Below are positions 35,060 to 43,693 of a stretch of DNA of 64,000 bases, in pieces. The notes below the pieces were generated by a model that was not told the origin of the DNA, made no database searches, and saw only the letters and a list, made by a program, of their open reading frames with translations. Each line of letters starts with the position of its first letter. The stretch's first letter is position 1. Source of the stretch: Kosakonia sacchari (GTDB lineage Bacteria > Pseudomonadota > Gammaproteobacteria > Enterobacterales > Enterobacteriaceae); contig FOAY01000005.1 in NCBI GenBank assembly GCA_900109485.1, forward strand, positions 124,001-188,000, read 5' to 3'. The translations under genes were made by a program, and so were the position numbers.

Positions 35060-36304
35060 TTATTTCGCGGTTTCTGCTGGAACAAGATTCGCTTTAGTAC
35101 CCGAGGCAAGATGTGTTGCCACAATCATGCCCAGCACCAGCAACGCAATAATAAATGCGGTCATGCCAGCCCAGCCGGTCGAGTGAAAGACGAAGCCATT
35201 GAAGAAGCCAATCACTGAGCCGCCCATGTAGTAGAAGAATAAATAGAGTGCGACGGCCTGCCCGCGTGCATGTGTAGCGTTTTTACTTACCCAGTTCAGA
35301 CCGATGGAATGGCAACCGAAGAAGCACGCGGTGAAGATGACAGCGCCAATGATGAATATAATTACATTCGAGGTTAATGTCAGTAACATGCCCAACGACA
35401 TGATGGCGAATAACACGCGAAGAACATTCATGCTGCCATATTTAGCGGATAAACGACCGGCTTGTGGCGCGGTGAAAAAGCTCAATGCAAAGCTAAATGA
35501 GAGTAGCCCGGCGTTCGCAGGAGAGATATGGAACGGTTCACCCTTCAGGAAAAATGCCAGGTAGTTATAAAGAGAAGTGAAGGTACCAAAAATAATAAAG
35601 CTAATGACAAATGCGAGAGCGAGTTTTTTATTTTTAAAATGTGAGGCCGCGCCCTTCACTACCCGGAAAACATTCAGGTTTTCCGTAGGCGTAAATTTTT
35701 TAGAGGCTGGCAGAATGAAGAATACCAGCGCTGCAACAACAATCAGGCTGGCTGAAAAACCATAGAAAATCGTGTTGATTGAAATATGGTCGATTAACTG
35801 GCTGGCAACGATACGGCCAGACATTCCGCCCATCGAGTTCCCGAAGACAAAGTAGCCCGTTACCACACCCGCAACGACCGGCGCCACTTCTTCGCTAATA
35901 TAAGCCGTTGCCGCCGCGGCAATGCCGCTCAATGCCAGCCCAATCACTGCACGTAGCGCTACCAACATGGCCCAGGACTGTACCAACGGGCAAAGAGCCG
36001 TCAGAAGCCCGCCAAGCAGTAAAGAGACGATAATCAAACGCTTACGGCCATAGTGATCGGAAAGCGTACCGGTGAATAATAAACCAATCGCAAGCAAGGC
36101 AGTTTCAGCAGAAAGAATAATACTTACCTGGTGGACAGGAACGTTATATTCTACGGCAAGAACAGGTAACAGAGGCTGGATAAAAAATAAAGAAGCTAAC
36201 TCAGCCAATCCTGAAAGTGCTAAAGCAAAAATCACGCGGATGTATTGACTTGCTTTTACATCTCCGGTTCCACCTGAATTATTTTTAACATTAGTTATAG
36301 CCAT
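35060..36304 (-). CDS. MFS transporter, YnfM-like
   Basis: This is a 12-span carrier of 414 residues with the MFS loop motif GTLSDHYGRKRL after span 2 and FVFGNSMGGMSGR in the region of span 5, as in E. coli YnfM. GAGGATATT precedes the ATG. It is the only transporter of the cit operon and replaces the CitT antiporter usual for E. coli cit loci. It therefore most likely imports the operon's substrate or exports an end product. Confidence 0.87.
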   Translation of the reverse strand: MAITNVKNNSGGTGDVKASQYIRVIFALALSGLAELASLFFIQPLLPVLAVEYNVPVHQVSIILSAETALLAIGLLFTGTLSDHYGRKRLIIVSLLLGGLLTALCPLVQSWAMLVALRAVIGLALSGIAAAATAYISEEVAPVVAGVVTGYFVFGNSMGGMSGRIVASQLIDHISINTIFYGFSASLIVVAALVFFILPASKKFTPTENLNVFRVVKGAASHFKNKKLALAFVISFIIFGTFTSLYNYLAFFLKGEPFHISPANAGLLSFSFALSFFTAPQAGRLSAKYGSMNVLRVLFAIMSLGMLLTLTSNVIIFIIGAVIFTACFFGCHSIGLNWVSKNATHARGQAVALYLFFYYMGGSVIGFFNGFVFHSTGWAGMTAFIIALLVLGMIVATHLASGTKANLVPAETAK

Positions 36305-36398
36305 AATATCCTCAACTTTATATTTCTGGTACAGAGTTCTTTAGCCTTTGCGGGCTAAAGGTATTAATACGTTCAGATGTTCAAAGGCCAGCTAATGT

Positions 36399-37487
36399 TT
36401 AGATAACTTCCGCAAAGGCGATTTCCGGAACACAAACATTACCCTCGAATAATTTACGAGTAGTCCTGATTACAGCAGCACGGGTATTTTCTATTTTATT
36501 GCCGTACTTTAATAAAGAAACGGTAATCTTACCGCTTGGATGCTCAATGTTAACAATATTGGTAAATGCATCTTTGGGTTGGTCGCTAATGATTCTCTGC
36601 GCAACGGAACCTTCAATTATCGTTGCAGTAGAAATACCAATAGAGCCTGTAATAGCAAGTGATTTATGGCAATTATGCGGCATGAAATAGCGAACCTTAA
36701 TCGTACCGCCTGCCGTGGGTTTACTGAGAAGGACAGGTTTGGGAATAACTTTGTTGGTTACATCACCAAAGCCCATCGCCTCGCCGGCCTTGAGACGGAT
36801 TTTTTCAAGACGTTGCATAAACGCCAGATCCGAATCCAGCTCAGCCGGTGATTCACTGCCGGTTTTATCCATCTGATGTGCATCGATTAATATCATCGGC
36901 ATTGCCATATCAATGCATGTGACTTCAACACCATAAAACACATCCGTTGTGTTACCGGTCGGCAGCAACTTACCGGTTTTGCAGCCTGCGGAATTCATGA
37001 ACGTCAAACCGACAGGAGCAGCAGTACCCGGCACGCCATCAATCTGCGTATCTCCCTCGTAACTCACCCGGTAATCAGGTGTCTGCACTTCGGCATCAAC
37101 GAATGTTCCCGTGTTGAGATTGCGGATACGTACTGTTGTTACCGGATTTTTAGGCGCAACCAGGCCCTTTTCAATGGCAAAGGGGCCAACGGCACATAAC
37201 ATATTTCCACAGTTGGGCGTTGTATCCACTCGCCGCTCTTTCACCATGACCTGCGCAAAAAGATAGTCAATGTCCGCATCGGGACTATCCGAAGGGCTCA
37301 CAATCGCCACTTTACTGGTTTGTGGGCTTCCGCCACCGATACCATCAATTTCCAGTTCATGACCTGCCCCCATCAGAGACAACAGAACCGCGTCTCGTTC
37401 CTGAACGTCAACGGGTAAGTCGCTCGCCAGAATAACCGGTCCCTTAGACGTGCCACCACGCATCAATACGCAAGGTATGTTGAACAT
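36399..37487 (-). CDS. PrpF-family aconitate/oxalomesaconate isomerase-like protein
   Basis: The 362-residue protein belongs to the PrpF/GalD/YbhH family, a two-domain diaminopimelate-epimerase-like fold that shifts double bonds in aconitate-type acids. It begins MFNIPCVLMRGGTSKGP, with the family's conserved MRGGTSKG loop, and has TTPNCGNMLCAVG with a catalytic Cys candidate near residue 100 and the second-domain motif FMPHNCHKSLAITGSIG. Start 37487 is favoured by GGAAGAG upstream. It is the first gene of the operon. Candidate reactions are trans- to cis-aconitate isomerisation or oxalomesaconate tautomerisation; the neighbouring AcnB favours an aconitate. Confidence 0.85.
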   Translation of the reverse strand: MFNIPCVLMRGGTSKGPVILASDLPVDVQERDAVLLSLMGAGHELEIDGIGGGSPQTSKVAIVSPSDSPDADIDYLFAQVMVKERRVDTTPNCGNMLCAVGPFAIEKGLVAPKNPVTTVRIRNLNTGTFVDAEVQTPDYRVSYEGDTQIDGVPGTAAPVGLTFMNSAGCKTGKLLPTGNTTDVFYGVEVTCIDMAMPMILIDAHQMDKTGSESPAELDSDLAFMQRLEKIRLKAGEAMGFGDVTNKVIPKPVLLSKPTAGGTIKVRYFMPHNCHKSLAITGSIGISTATIIEGSVAQRIISDQPKDAFTNIVNIEHPSGKITVSLLKYGNKIENTRAAVIRTTRKLFEGNVCVPEIAFAEVI

Positions 37488-37561
37488 AGGTTTCTCTTCC
37501 CACATGTTGAATGATGCGGCAAGCGTCCCATAAGCGGATAAATAACTCTAATGTCAAAAAA

Positions 37562-37599
37562 CGAAGGATTGATGCGTTTTACACATTAATCAGCCTTCG
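37562..37599. promoter_or_regulatory. Interrupted palindrome between the cit operon and its LysR gene
   Basis: CGAAGG at 37562-37567 and CCTTCG at 37594-37599 bracket a partly symmetric AT-rich core (ATTGATG ... CATTAATC) in the divergent intergenic region. It is a good candidate LysR operator controlling both directions. Confidence 0.5.
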
Positions 37600-37641
37600 G
37601 CTAAGATGGCTAAATGACAGGGCAACCAGAAGGTTTGAAAA

Positions 37642-38568
37642 ATGCAGCATGAATTACAGGGCATTCAAGCTTTTGTTAAAATTGCAGAAATTGGATGCTT
37701 CACAAGGGCATCACAGTTTTTACACATCTCGCAGCCAGCATTAACAAGACGAATAAAAAAGCTTGAGGAAAGTTTGGGCACAACGTTATTTGAGCGTTCA
37801 ACCCGGCGAGTAAAACTTACCGCAGTAGGCAGAGACTTTCTGCCTAAAGCAAAGAATCTGTTAGATTTTTATGAAAGCTCGATCCTCAGTATCAAAGAAA
37901 TGGCGACGCATCAGACAGGCGTGATTACGTTATCCTGTTTACCCACCGCAGCCTTCTATTTCTTGCCCTCCGTTATTCGTGATTACAACGAACACTACCC
38001 GAATATTCGCATCCGCATACTTGAGCATAGTGCCAACGACTGCCTCGAAGCTGTGCTTAACGGCGATGCAGATTTTGGTATAAACATGATAAACATCACA
38101 CACCCGTATATTGAGTTTACCCCGCTGGTCAATGAGCCTTTCGTTCTCGCCTGTAAACGAGACCACGATCTTGCAAAAAAATCGCTTGTGATGTGGGAGG
38201 ATCTTGCCGGACTCAGGCTGATTGGCGTGCGTAAATCGAGTGGCAACCGACTGCTGATTGATCAGGCGCTGGAAGGATTTGACTGGCGACCAAACTGGTT
38301 TTACGAGGTAAGGCATCTGTCCACCTCGCTTGGGATGGTAGAGGCCGGTTTAGGTGTGGCCGTTGTTCCCAGCCTGGCAATGCCGACAGATGAGCATCAT
38401 GTTCTGGTGAGCCGACCGCTTATTGAGCCGGTTATCCGCAGAACCCTTGGATTAGTCGTCAGAAGGGGCAATTCTTTGAGCCCTGCGGCCGAAAAATTCC
38501 GTGAAATGTTGATGAAGCTGTGGTCTCAGGATAACACCAGCCCCTGGATTGGAAAATTTAACAATTAA
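37642..38568 (+). CDS. LysR-family regulator of the citrate-lyase operon
   Basis: The 308-residue LysR protein has the winged helix at about 1-62 (CFTRASQFLHISQPALTRRIKKLE) and an effector-binding domain after it. AAGG lies eight bases before the ATG. It is transcribed away from the 11-gene operon with a 150-base gap. Classical cit loci use the CitA/CitB two-component system; here no such genes are seen, so a LysR appears to have taken over control. The inducer is unknown but is probably the operon's substrate. Confidence 0.9.
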   Translation: MQHELQGIQAFVKIAEIGCFTRASQFLHISQPALTRRIKKLEESLGTTLFERSTRRVKLTAVGRDFLPKAKNLLDFYESSILSIKEMATHQTGVITLSCLPTAAFYFLPSVIRDYNEHYPNIRIRILEHSANDCLEAVLNGDADFGINMINITHPYIEFTPLVNEPFVLACKRDHDLAKKSLVMWEDLAGLRLIGVRKSSGNRLLIDQALEGFDWRPNWFYEVRHLSTSLGMVEAGLGVAVVPSLAMPTDEHHVLVSRPLIEPVIRRTLGLVVRRGNSLSPAAEKFREMLMKLWSQDNTSPWIGKFNN

Positions 38569-38712
38569 ATTCCCATGTTTGTCATGGCTCATTGTCAACA
38601 GGGGCAAAGCCGTTGTTTCGCGCGACATCTTATTTTCATCAAACGTAGATACACTTAATAATTTGGTGAGTTTTGTTGGGGCATATGCCATTGCTAACAG
38701 AGTGAGTTAACT

Positions 38713-39951
38713 ATGCTAAAGGCCGGAAATATGTCTCTTCGTTCCCTCAGGGCGCTATGCCTGACAAGTTTTTTTATTGCTGATGTCCGCGATGGTCTCG
38801 GCCCTTTTCTGGGGATATTTCTCACCCAGCGCCACTGGCAACCGGATGATATCGGCTTGTTAATGACGCTGGGAGGTGTGGCAGGGTTATTGGCAACGCT
38901 CCCGGCGGGATTTATCACCGACACATCCAAAAACAAGCGCACTCTGCTGGCGCTGCTCTGCATAATGATCACCGCAAGTACGTTTCTGCTCTGGTTCAGC
39001 CAGGAAAACGCCGTCGTCGCGCTTTCGCAAATAGTCAGCGGTATCTGCGCGGCTTTTGTCGGCCCTCTGATCACGGGGATTACGCTGGGTCTGACAGGGC
39101 AACGCGGTTTTAATGCGCAAATGGGTAAAAATGAGGCATTCAATCACGGCGGAAATTTCTTTACCGCGCTGATTGCCGGAGGTATTGCCTGGTACTGGGG
39201 CGTCGGCGGTATTTTCCTGTTGATGGCCTGTACGACCGTATTAACTCTGTGTGCGCTGCTGGCTATTCGTAGTCAAGATATCGATAACGATGCGGCGCGA
39301 GGTATCCCGTCCTCGGTTCCCCAACCGCTGCCGGGGCTCTCCGTACTCACCCAAAACAGGGCACTTTTGATTACCGGATTGACCCTGATGCTGTTTCATC
39401 TGGCCAATGCGGCGCTGTTACCCATGCTCAGCATGCGCATCGCCGCCGCACCCGGCGCCATGAATCCCGGTTTGTATGCTGCCGCCACGGTGATTATTTC
39501 TCAGGCGGTGATGATTCCGGTGGCCATCTGGGTTGCCCGGCGCATCGACAAATACGGCTACTGGCGATTAATTATGTTGGCGTTGCTGATAATGCCTCTG
39601 CGGGCTGCGCTGGCAGCGTCCACTGCGGCCCCGCTGATGATGGTGCCGGTGCAAATACTGGACGGAGCGGCTGCGGGTATCCTGGGCGTGGTGGTGCCAG
39701 GTTTTATTGTGGCGCTGCTGTGCGACAGCGGGCACGTCAACGCCGGGCAAAGCGTGGTGATGTTAATGCAGGGCGTGGGTGCATCAATGAGCCCTGCATT
39801 AACAGGGACGATTGCCGGTAATTACTCATTTGCCACCGCGTTCAGCGTGCTGAGCGCCATTGCGCTTGTGGCGCTGCTTATCTGGTGGCGATATGCGAGC
39901 GTACTTATTGAGTATGCATTCGCACGGGCAGTAAAGGTGGGTGCGGACTGA
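38713..39951 (+). CDS. MFS transporter, drug/metabolite efflux-like
   Basis: The 412-residue protein has about 12 spans, with the MFS loop GFITDTSKNKR after span 2. The Met at 38731 (MSLRSLRAL) is an alternative start with AAAGG upstream. It lies 144 bases after the LysR gene on the same strand with an intervening AT-rich region, so co-transcription is uncertain. No substrate can be inferred. Confidence 0.82.
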   Translation: MLKAGNMSLRSLRALCLTSFFIADVRDGLGPFLGIFLTQRHWQPDDIGLLMTLGGVAGLLATLPAGFITDTSKNKRTLLALLCIMITASTFLLWFSQENAVVALSQIVSGICAAFVGPLITGITLGLTGQRGFNAQMGKNEAFNHGGNFFTALIAGGIAWYWGVGGIFLLMACTTVLTLCALLAIRSQDIDNDAARGIPSSVPQPLPGLSVLTQNRALLITGLTLMLFHLANAALLPMLSMRIAAAPGAMNPGLYAAATVIISQAVMIPVAIWVARRIDKYGYWRLIMLALLIMPLRAALAASTAAPLMMVPVQILDGAAAGILGVVVPGFIVALLCDSGHVNAGQSVVMLMQGVGASMSPALTGTIAGNYSFATAFSVLSAIALVALLIWWRYASVLIEYAFARAVKVGAD

Positions 39952-39982
39952 GCCACATGGCTTTCAGATGAGCCGCCGCAAC

Positions 39983-40459
39983 CTACTCTTTTATACTCTT
40001 GCTCATGTTGATTCCCGTCACGCCAAAACCGATGGCCTCATATACGTGCCGGGCGCGATCGTTGTCACCGGCAACGCGAAGCCTGATCTGTTCAACGCCC
40101 TTACACCGCATCTCATGCTCAAACGTCCGCAGAGCAAGCTTACCCAAACCTTGCCCCTGCAAGTCGTTGAAAATATGAAAATCGTAGATGAAGACGGTAC
40201 GCATGGCAGTATCGGGTTTATACCAGAGATAGCCGACATGCTTATCCGTGTTGTCTGATTTGGCAATCAGACACAGCAAAACCTGGCCTGGTGTATTGAC
40301 TCCCTCCGGAAGATCTTCCGCAATCTCCTGCTTTGCTCTTGCCAGTGAATCTTCAGCAGAAAGCCGGTAGTTTGACGCAATTTCCCGCGCATAATCCGTA
40401 ATGAAATATTCCAGATAACCAGGATATTCATCCTCGCGCATTGGGCGAAATTCAATCAT
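39983..40459 (-). CDS. GNAT-family N-acetyltransferase
   Basis: This acetyl-CoA-dependent acetyltransferase of 158 residues has the motif A region IFNDLQGQGLGKLAL (Q/R-x-x-G-x-G/A type) and the C-terminal ARHVYEAIGF typical of GNATs. Start 40459 (MIEFRPMREDEYP) is preferred: AAAGGG lies seven bases upstream and GNATs usually start this way; the frame is open to 40588. The substrate is unknown. Confidence 0.87.
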   Translation of the reverse strand: MIEFRPMREDEYPGYLEYFITDYAREIASNYRLSAEDSLARAKQEIAEDLPEGVNTPGQVLLCLIAKSDNTDKHVGYLWYKPDTAMRTVFIYDFHIFNDLQGQGLGKLALRTFEHEMRCKGVEQIRLRVAGDNDRARHVYEAIGFGVTGINMSKSIKE

Positions 40460-40674
40460 TCGTGTTCCCTTTATTTTGGTGTGTATTCTGCAATAACTAA
40501 TAGTCTTATTGTTTTTATCTGACTGTATAGCAAAGATAAATTGTCTCTGTGGTTCTGTCAGCATAAAACACACACATGCCGCGTGCACGTATTGAATATC
40601 TTGCTCAGTAAAATGCGCGGCCCATTTTGGCGGTGTTACTGGGCTACGTGGTCTACATCCCCTGACATCTGCGC

Positions 40675-40708
40675 AGAGTTTGCTGCGATCTGCAGCAAAC
40701 TCTTTTTC
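40675..40708 (+). terminator. Plus-strand terminator without an obvious upstream gene
   Basis: AGAGTTTGCTGC and GCAGCAAACTCT form a 12-base stem followed by TTTTT. Stem, flanks and T run closely match the cioAB terminator at 18617. Upstream on the plus strand only a short open tail (about 15 codons ending at 40664, hydrophobic, reading PILAVLLGYVVYIP) is seen, so it may be the end of a deleted gene. Confidence 0.75.
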
Positions 40709-40722
40709 ATCCGCACCAGGAT

Positions 40723-41178
40723 TTAATTCAACGCGTCCAGCGCAACAATCCCCTGCCCGGTTTTTATCCAGCGCGGCGCTTTCAGGCGCTCAGCAAAAAA
40801 CGTCACCAGGTCCAGCAACAAATCCCCCATCACGCGGGACTGATCAGAGGACAGCGAACCATTAATCAACAACCGCGTTAGCTCCTCGCAATAGCGGCAC
40901 AGTGCATCGCTTTCCGGTGCGAACTCCGGGATATAGGGTAAAAACTCGACGGTCAGAGATTCAGTTAAATGCGCGGGGATCGGCTCGTGTAATGTCGTGC
41001 GTAATAAATTAAGGCAGGAAGAAAGTTTGCCGCAGAGCGCCAGTTTTTCTGCCGGTTCATGGGTTTCAACCAGCACTTCGGCAAAGCGTTCGCAGTTATC
41101 GGCCAGCTCGGTGAAATCCGTTGAACAGGAAAAAGGAAGTACTAACAGAGAATGAATGTGGTTGGGAGTTATAGCCAT
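40723..41178 (-). CDS. Hypothetical helical protein
   Basis: The 151-residue product is acidic, Leu/Glu-rich and probably all helical, with several cysteines (CSTD, NCERF, ALCGKL, LCRYCEE). It has no signal peptide or membrane span. The ATG is preceded by a poor ribosome binding site. Upstream lies a strong hairpin at 41244-41267. No family is recognised. Confidence 0.6.
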   Translation of the reverse strand: MAITPNHIHSLLVLPFSCSTDFTELADNCERFAEVLVETHEPAEKLALCGKLSSCLNLLRTTLHEPIPAHLTESLTVEFLPYIPEFAPESDALCRYCEELTRLLINGSLSSDQSRVMGDLLLDLVTFFAERLKAPRWIKTGQGIVALDALN

Positions 41179-41555
41179 AAGGCAGCCTCACTAAGTGTGT
41201 TTTTGACATCGACCATCACTAAGTTTGAACAGGAGGCTAACCCCGGCACCTGAATTTGCAGGTGCCGCAAAAAGATACGATGAGGTGAGATATCGGGCAA
41301 TGGGGATTATTGGGAAGCAGATCTCAGGAAATGAAGAAAATATATGAAACATCATATGGAGTTTTTGGAAAACAACTAATCAGAGGTGACAGATGTAAGT
41401 CCGTTGTGAGCGAAAAGTAGACGTTATAACCGGGCTGTGATTCAGTTCATTGTATCCTTGGTCGCGAAGTTAGATTATCAATAAGGTTCAAGCGGAAACT
41501 ATGATGAAACAAACTGCTTGTTAGACCCAAATGAAATTAGAACAAGGATAATATA
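41179..41555. other. Intergenic region before the OLD-family gene with a strong hairpin
   Basis: These 377 bases separate two divergent genes. CGGCACCTG (41244-41252) and CAGGTGCCG (41259-41267) form a nine-base stem with a six-base loop; no T run follows on either strand, so it may be an operator or leader structure rather than a terminator. The half next to 41556 is AT-rich, like the OLD gene. No gene was recognised. Confidence 0.5.
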
Positions 41556-43325
41556 ATGACAGTTCGATTGAATAAAGTATCAATAACTAACTTCAGGTCT
41601 TGCAAATCCACCGAAGCTTTTCTAAGGCCATACACAGCACTGGTTGGTTATAATAATGCAGGTAAATCAAACATTATATTGGCTATAAAATGGCTCTTAG
41701 ATGGATCCCTACTAAGCGATGCTGATATGTACGACCCACAAAAGCCAGTGCGAGTAGAGGGAATCATTGAAGGCATTACTGATGACACGCTGACATTACT
41801 TAGCGAGGAAAATCAGCAAAAAATTGCACCATTTATCATAGACAAAACTTTGAGGTTTGCAAGAAAACAGGACACAGAAGTTGTTGATGGTGATAAGTTA
41901 AAAATCAAAAAAATACTTGAGGTTTTTGATGGGACCATATGGAAAAAAAACCCTGGTGGAATTGATGGCGCTATCTCAAATCTTTTCCCTGAGCCAATTC
42001 ATATTCCTGCGATGTCTGATGCTGTAGAAGATGCAACCAAAAATAAAGCTGGTACAACAATCGCAAAAATCCTAACTGCAATTGTTAGCGAAATAAAAAA
42101 GGAATATGAAGTAAAATTCTCTGAAAATATTTCGGAAATCGGTAAGTATCTTTCTCATGATGGTTCCACCAGGTTAGATGGTTTGAATAAAATCGACAGT
42201 GGCGTTAGTCAGAAAGTTAATCAGTTTTTCCCCGATGTAAGTGTGAAACTACACTTTCCTACCCCCACTCTTGATGAAATATTCAAATCAGGCACCTTGA
42301 AAGTATTTGAACAACGAGCTGGGTCCTCAATAATGCAAGACATCAGCCGATTCGGTCATGGTACGCAGCGTTCAATACAGATGGCTTTGATTCAATATTT
42401 AGCTGATATTAAGAAAAGAAGCGATGATACAAAAAAATCAAACACTCTGATTTTCATTGATGAACCAGAGTTATACTTACATCCATCTGCCATAAACTCT
42501 GTGAGAGAATCCCTAGTAGCTTTAAGCGATCTTGGATTCCAGGTAATCATCTCAACTCACTCGGCCAGCATGCTCTCAGCAAAACATGCCTGCAACGCTA
42601 TACAGGTCTTTAAAAGCTCCGAGGGTACTATAGCTCGAAAAACCATTTCGGAAAAAATACAAGAACTATATGAGGCATCATCACCACAACTTCATTCTGC
42701 ATTTGCCTTATCTAATTCATCATTTTTCTTATTTTCAGAAGAAGTTTTATTAGTCGAGGGCAAAACAGAAACGAATGTTTTATGCGCACTTTATAAAAAA
42801 ATTAGAAACTATGAACTTAACCCTACCAAGACAAGTATTGTAGCTGTAGATGGCAAAGGCAGCCTTTTAAAAATGGCCAATGTTATCAATTCCATAGGGA
42901 TAAGAACGCGAATCCTTGCCGATTGCGATTTTCTATCAATACTACTGACAACCTCTCACCAAGAAGTATTAAGTAGTGAATGCGATGAATTACTTTCATC
43001 TTTAACCAACTTGTCGGATCCACAAAGTTTGCAACTTGCCAACCCCATTAGTTCTATAGACTCATTAAAAAGCAGCTCAAGCAAAGACTTTATAAAAATC
43101 TGCAATCATCATGAAGTAAAACCCTCCATCAAAAAAATTCATGATAAATTAAAGAGTGATGGAATCTATATTTGGAAGTCAGGAGATATTGAGCAAGTAT
43201 ACGGGTTTGGAAAAAAACAAAGCGAATGGGATAATTTATTAGATTGTTTAAGTGATGATACAAAAGAGGTCCGTGTCATTATTAAGAACTATGATGAAAT
43301 GGAAGATTTCATTTTATGGATTTGA
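41556..43325 (+). CDS. OLD-family ATP-dependent endonuclease (AAA ATPase plus TOPRIM)
   Basis: The 589-residue protein joins an ABC/SMC-type ATPase to a TOPRIM nuclease. Walker A is GYNNAGKS (31-38), the signature-like FGHGTQRS is at 267-274, Walker B TLIFIDEPELYLHP starts near 298, and the H-loop is STHSASML (334-341). The TOPRIM part has LLVEGKTE (Glu402), AVDGKG (431-436) and the acidic LADCDF (455-460). OLD proteins act in phage exclusion and in several defence systems. No UvrD-like helicase (Gabija) or reverse transcriptase (retron) lies next to it, so it looks like a solitary class 1-type OLD. The gene is much more AT-rich than the backbone, indicating transfer. AAGGA precedes the ATG. 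Confidence 0.9.
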   Translation: MTVRLNKVSITNFRSCKSTEAFLRPYTALVGYNNAGKSNIILAIKWLLDGSLLSDADMYDPQKPVRVEGIIEGITDDTLTLLSEENQQKIAPFIIDKTLRFARKQDTEVVDGDKLKIKKILEVFDGTIWKKNPGGIDGAISNLFPEPIHIPAMSDAVEDATKNKAGTTIAKILTAIVSEIKKEYEVKFSENISEIGKYLSHDGSTRLDGLNKIDSGVSQKVNQFFPDVSVKLHFPTPTLDEIFKSGTLKVFEQRAGSSIMQDISRFGHGTQRSIQMALIQYLADIKKRSDDTKKSNTLIFIDEPELYLHPSAINSVRESLVALSDLGFQVIISTHSASMLSAKHACNAIQVFKSSEGTIARKTISEKIQELYEASSPQLHSAFALSNSSFFLFSEEVLLVEGKTETNVLCALYKKIRNYELNPTKTSIVAVDGKGSLLKMANVINSIGIRTRILADCDFLSILLTTSHQEVLSSECDELLSSLTNLSDPQSLQLANPISSIDSLKSSSSKDFIKICNHHEVKPSIKKIHDKLKSDGIYIWKSGDIEQVYGFGKKQSEWDNLLDCLSDDTKEVRVIIKNYDEMEDFILWI

Positions 43326-43328
43326 CTT

Positions 43329-43359
43329 TCCCCTGACTAAATAATGCTTAGTCAGGGGA
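43329..43359 (+). terminator. Hairpin after the OLD-family gene
   Basis: TCCCCTGACTAA and TTAGTCAGGGGA form a 12-base stem four bases after the stop; the following sequence is AT-rich but lacks a clean T run. Confidence 0.75.
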
Positions 43360-43468
43360 TAAATTAAAAAACATCTTATCTCAACTGAACACAATGTAGA
43401 TTCTCGCTTGTGCACGTAAACTTTTATTCATTGCCGAACAGTAAAGGTGAAGCGGCGGTTGGCATGAT

Positions 43469-43635
43469 GCCGGGCGGTAATTCGCCCGGCGAGCGGCTGG
43501 ATTCGCCGTCGCACGTAACAGACTGTGCAGCGGCAGTTAACGCGTTGATTGCCGGATGGCGGCGTTGCCTTATCCGGCCTACGAATTTGATCGTCATTGT
43601 GACGAATGGCGGCGCTGGTTTATCCGGCCTACGAA
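43469..43635. repeat. BIME/REP-type palindromic cluster
   Basis: The gap between the OLD gene and the nitroreductase gene contains three palindromic units. The first is GCCGGGCG / CGCCCGGC at 43469-43490. Two REP-like units follow at 43551-43584 and 43603-43635, both ending in TTATCCGGCCTACGAAT, the standard enterobacterial REP tail. This accounts for most of the roughly 370-base gap, in which no gene is seen. REP clusters lie at 3' ends and can bind gyrase or IHF and stabilise mRNA. Confidence 0.88.
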
Positions 43636-43693
43636 TATATTCGGCAATGGCTAGCCTGGTGCAGAACAGGGTTCACCTGCCCTCGCCAACATC

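Noticed and set aside
39941-40258. 105-codon plus-strand frame opposite the GNAT gene
   Set aside because: The minus-strand GNAT has all family motifs and a good ribosome binding site; this frame is its shadow.
40460-40674. Possible small RNA gene ending at the 40675 terminator
   Set aside because: No promoter with acceptable -35/-10 spacing was found; a deleted gene explains the orphan terminator equally well.
40541-40726. 61-codon plus-strand open frame
   Set aside because: Runs through the terminator stem, lacks a ribosome binding site and has Trp/Cys-rich non-coding character.
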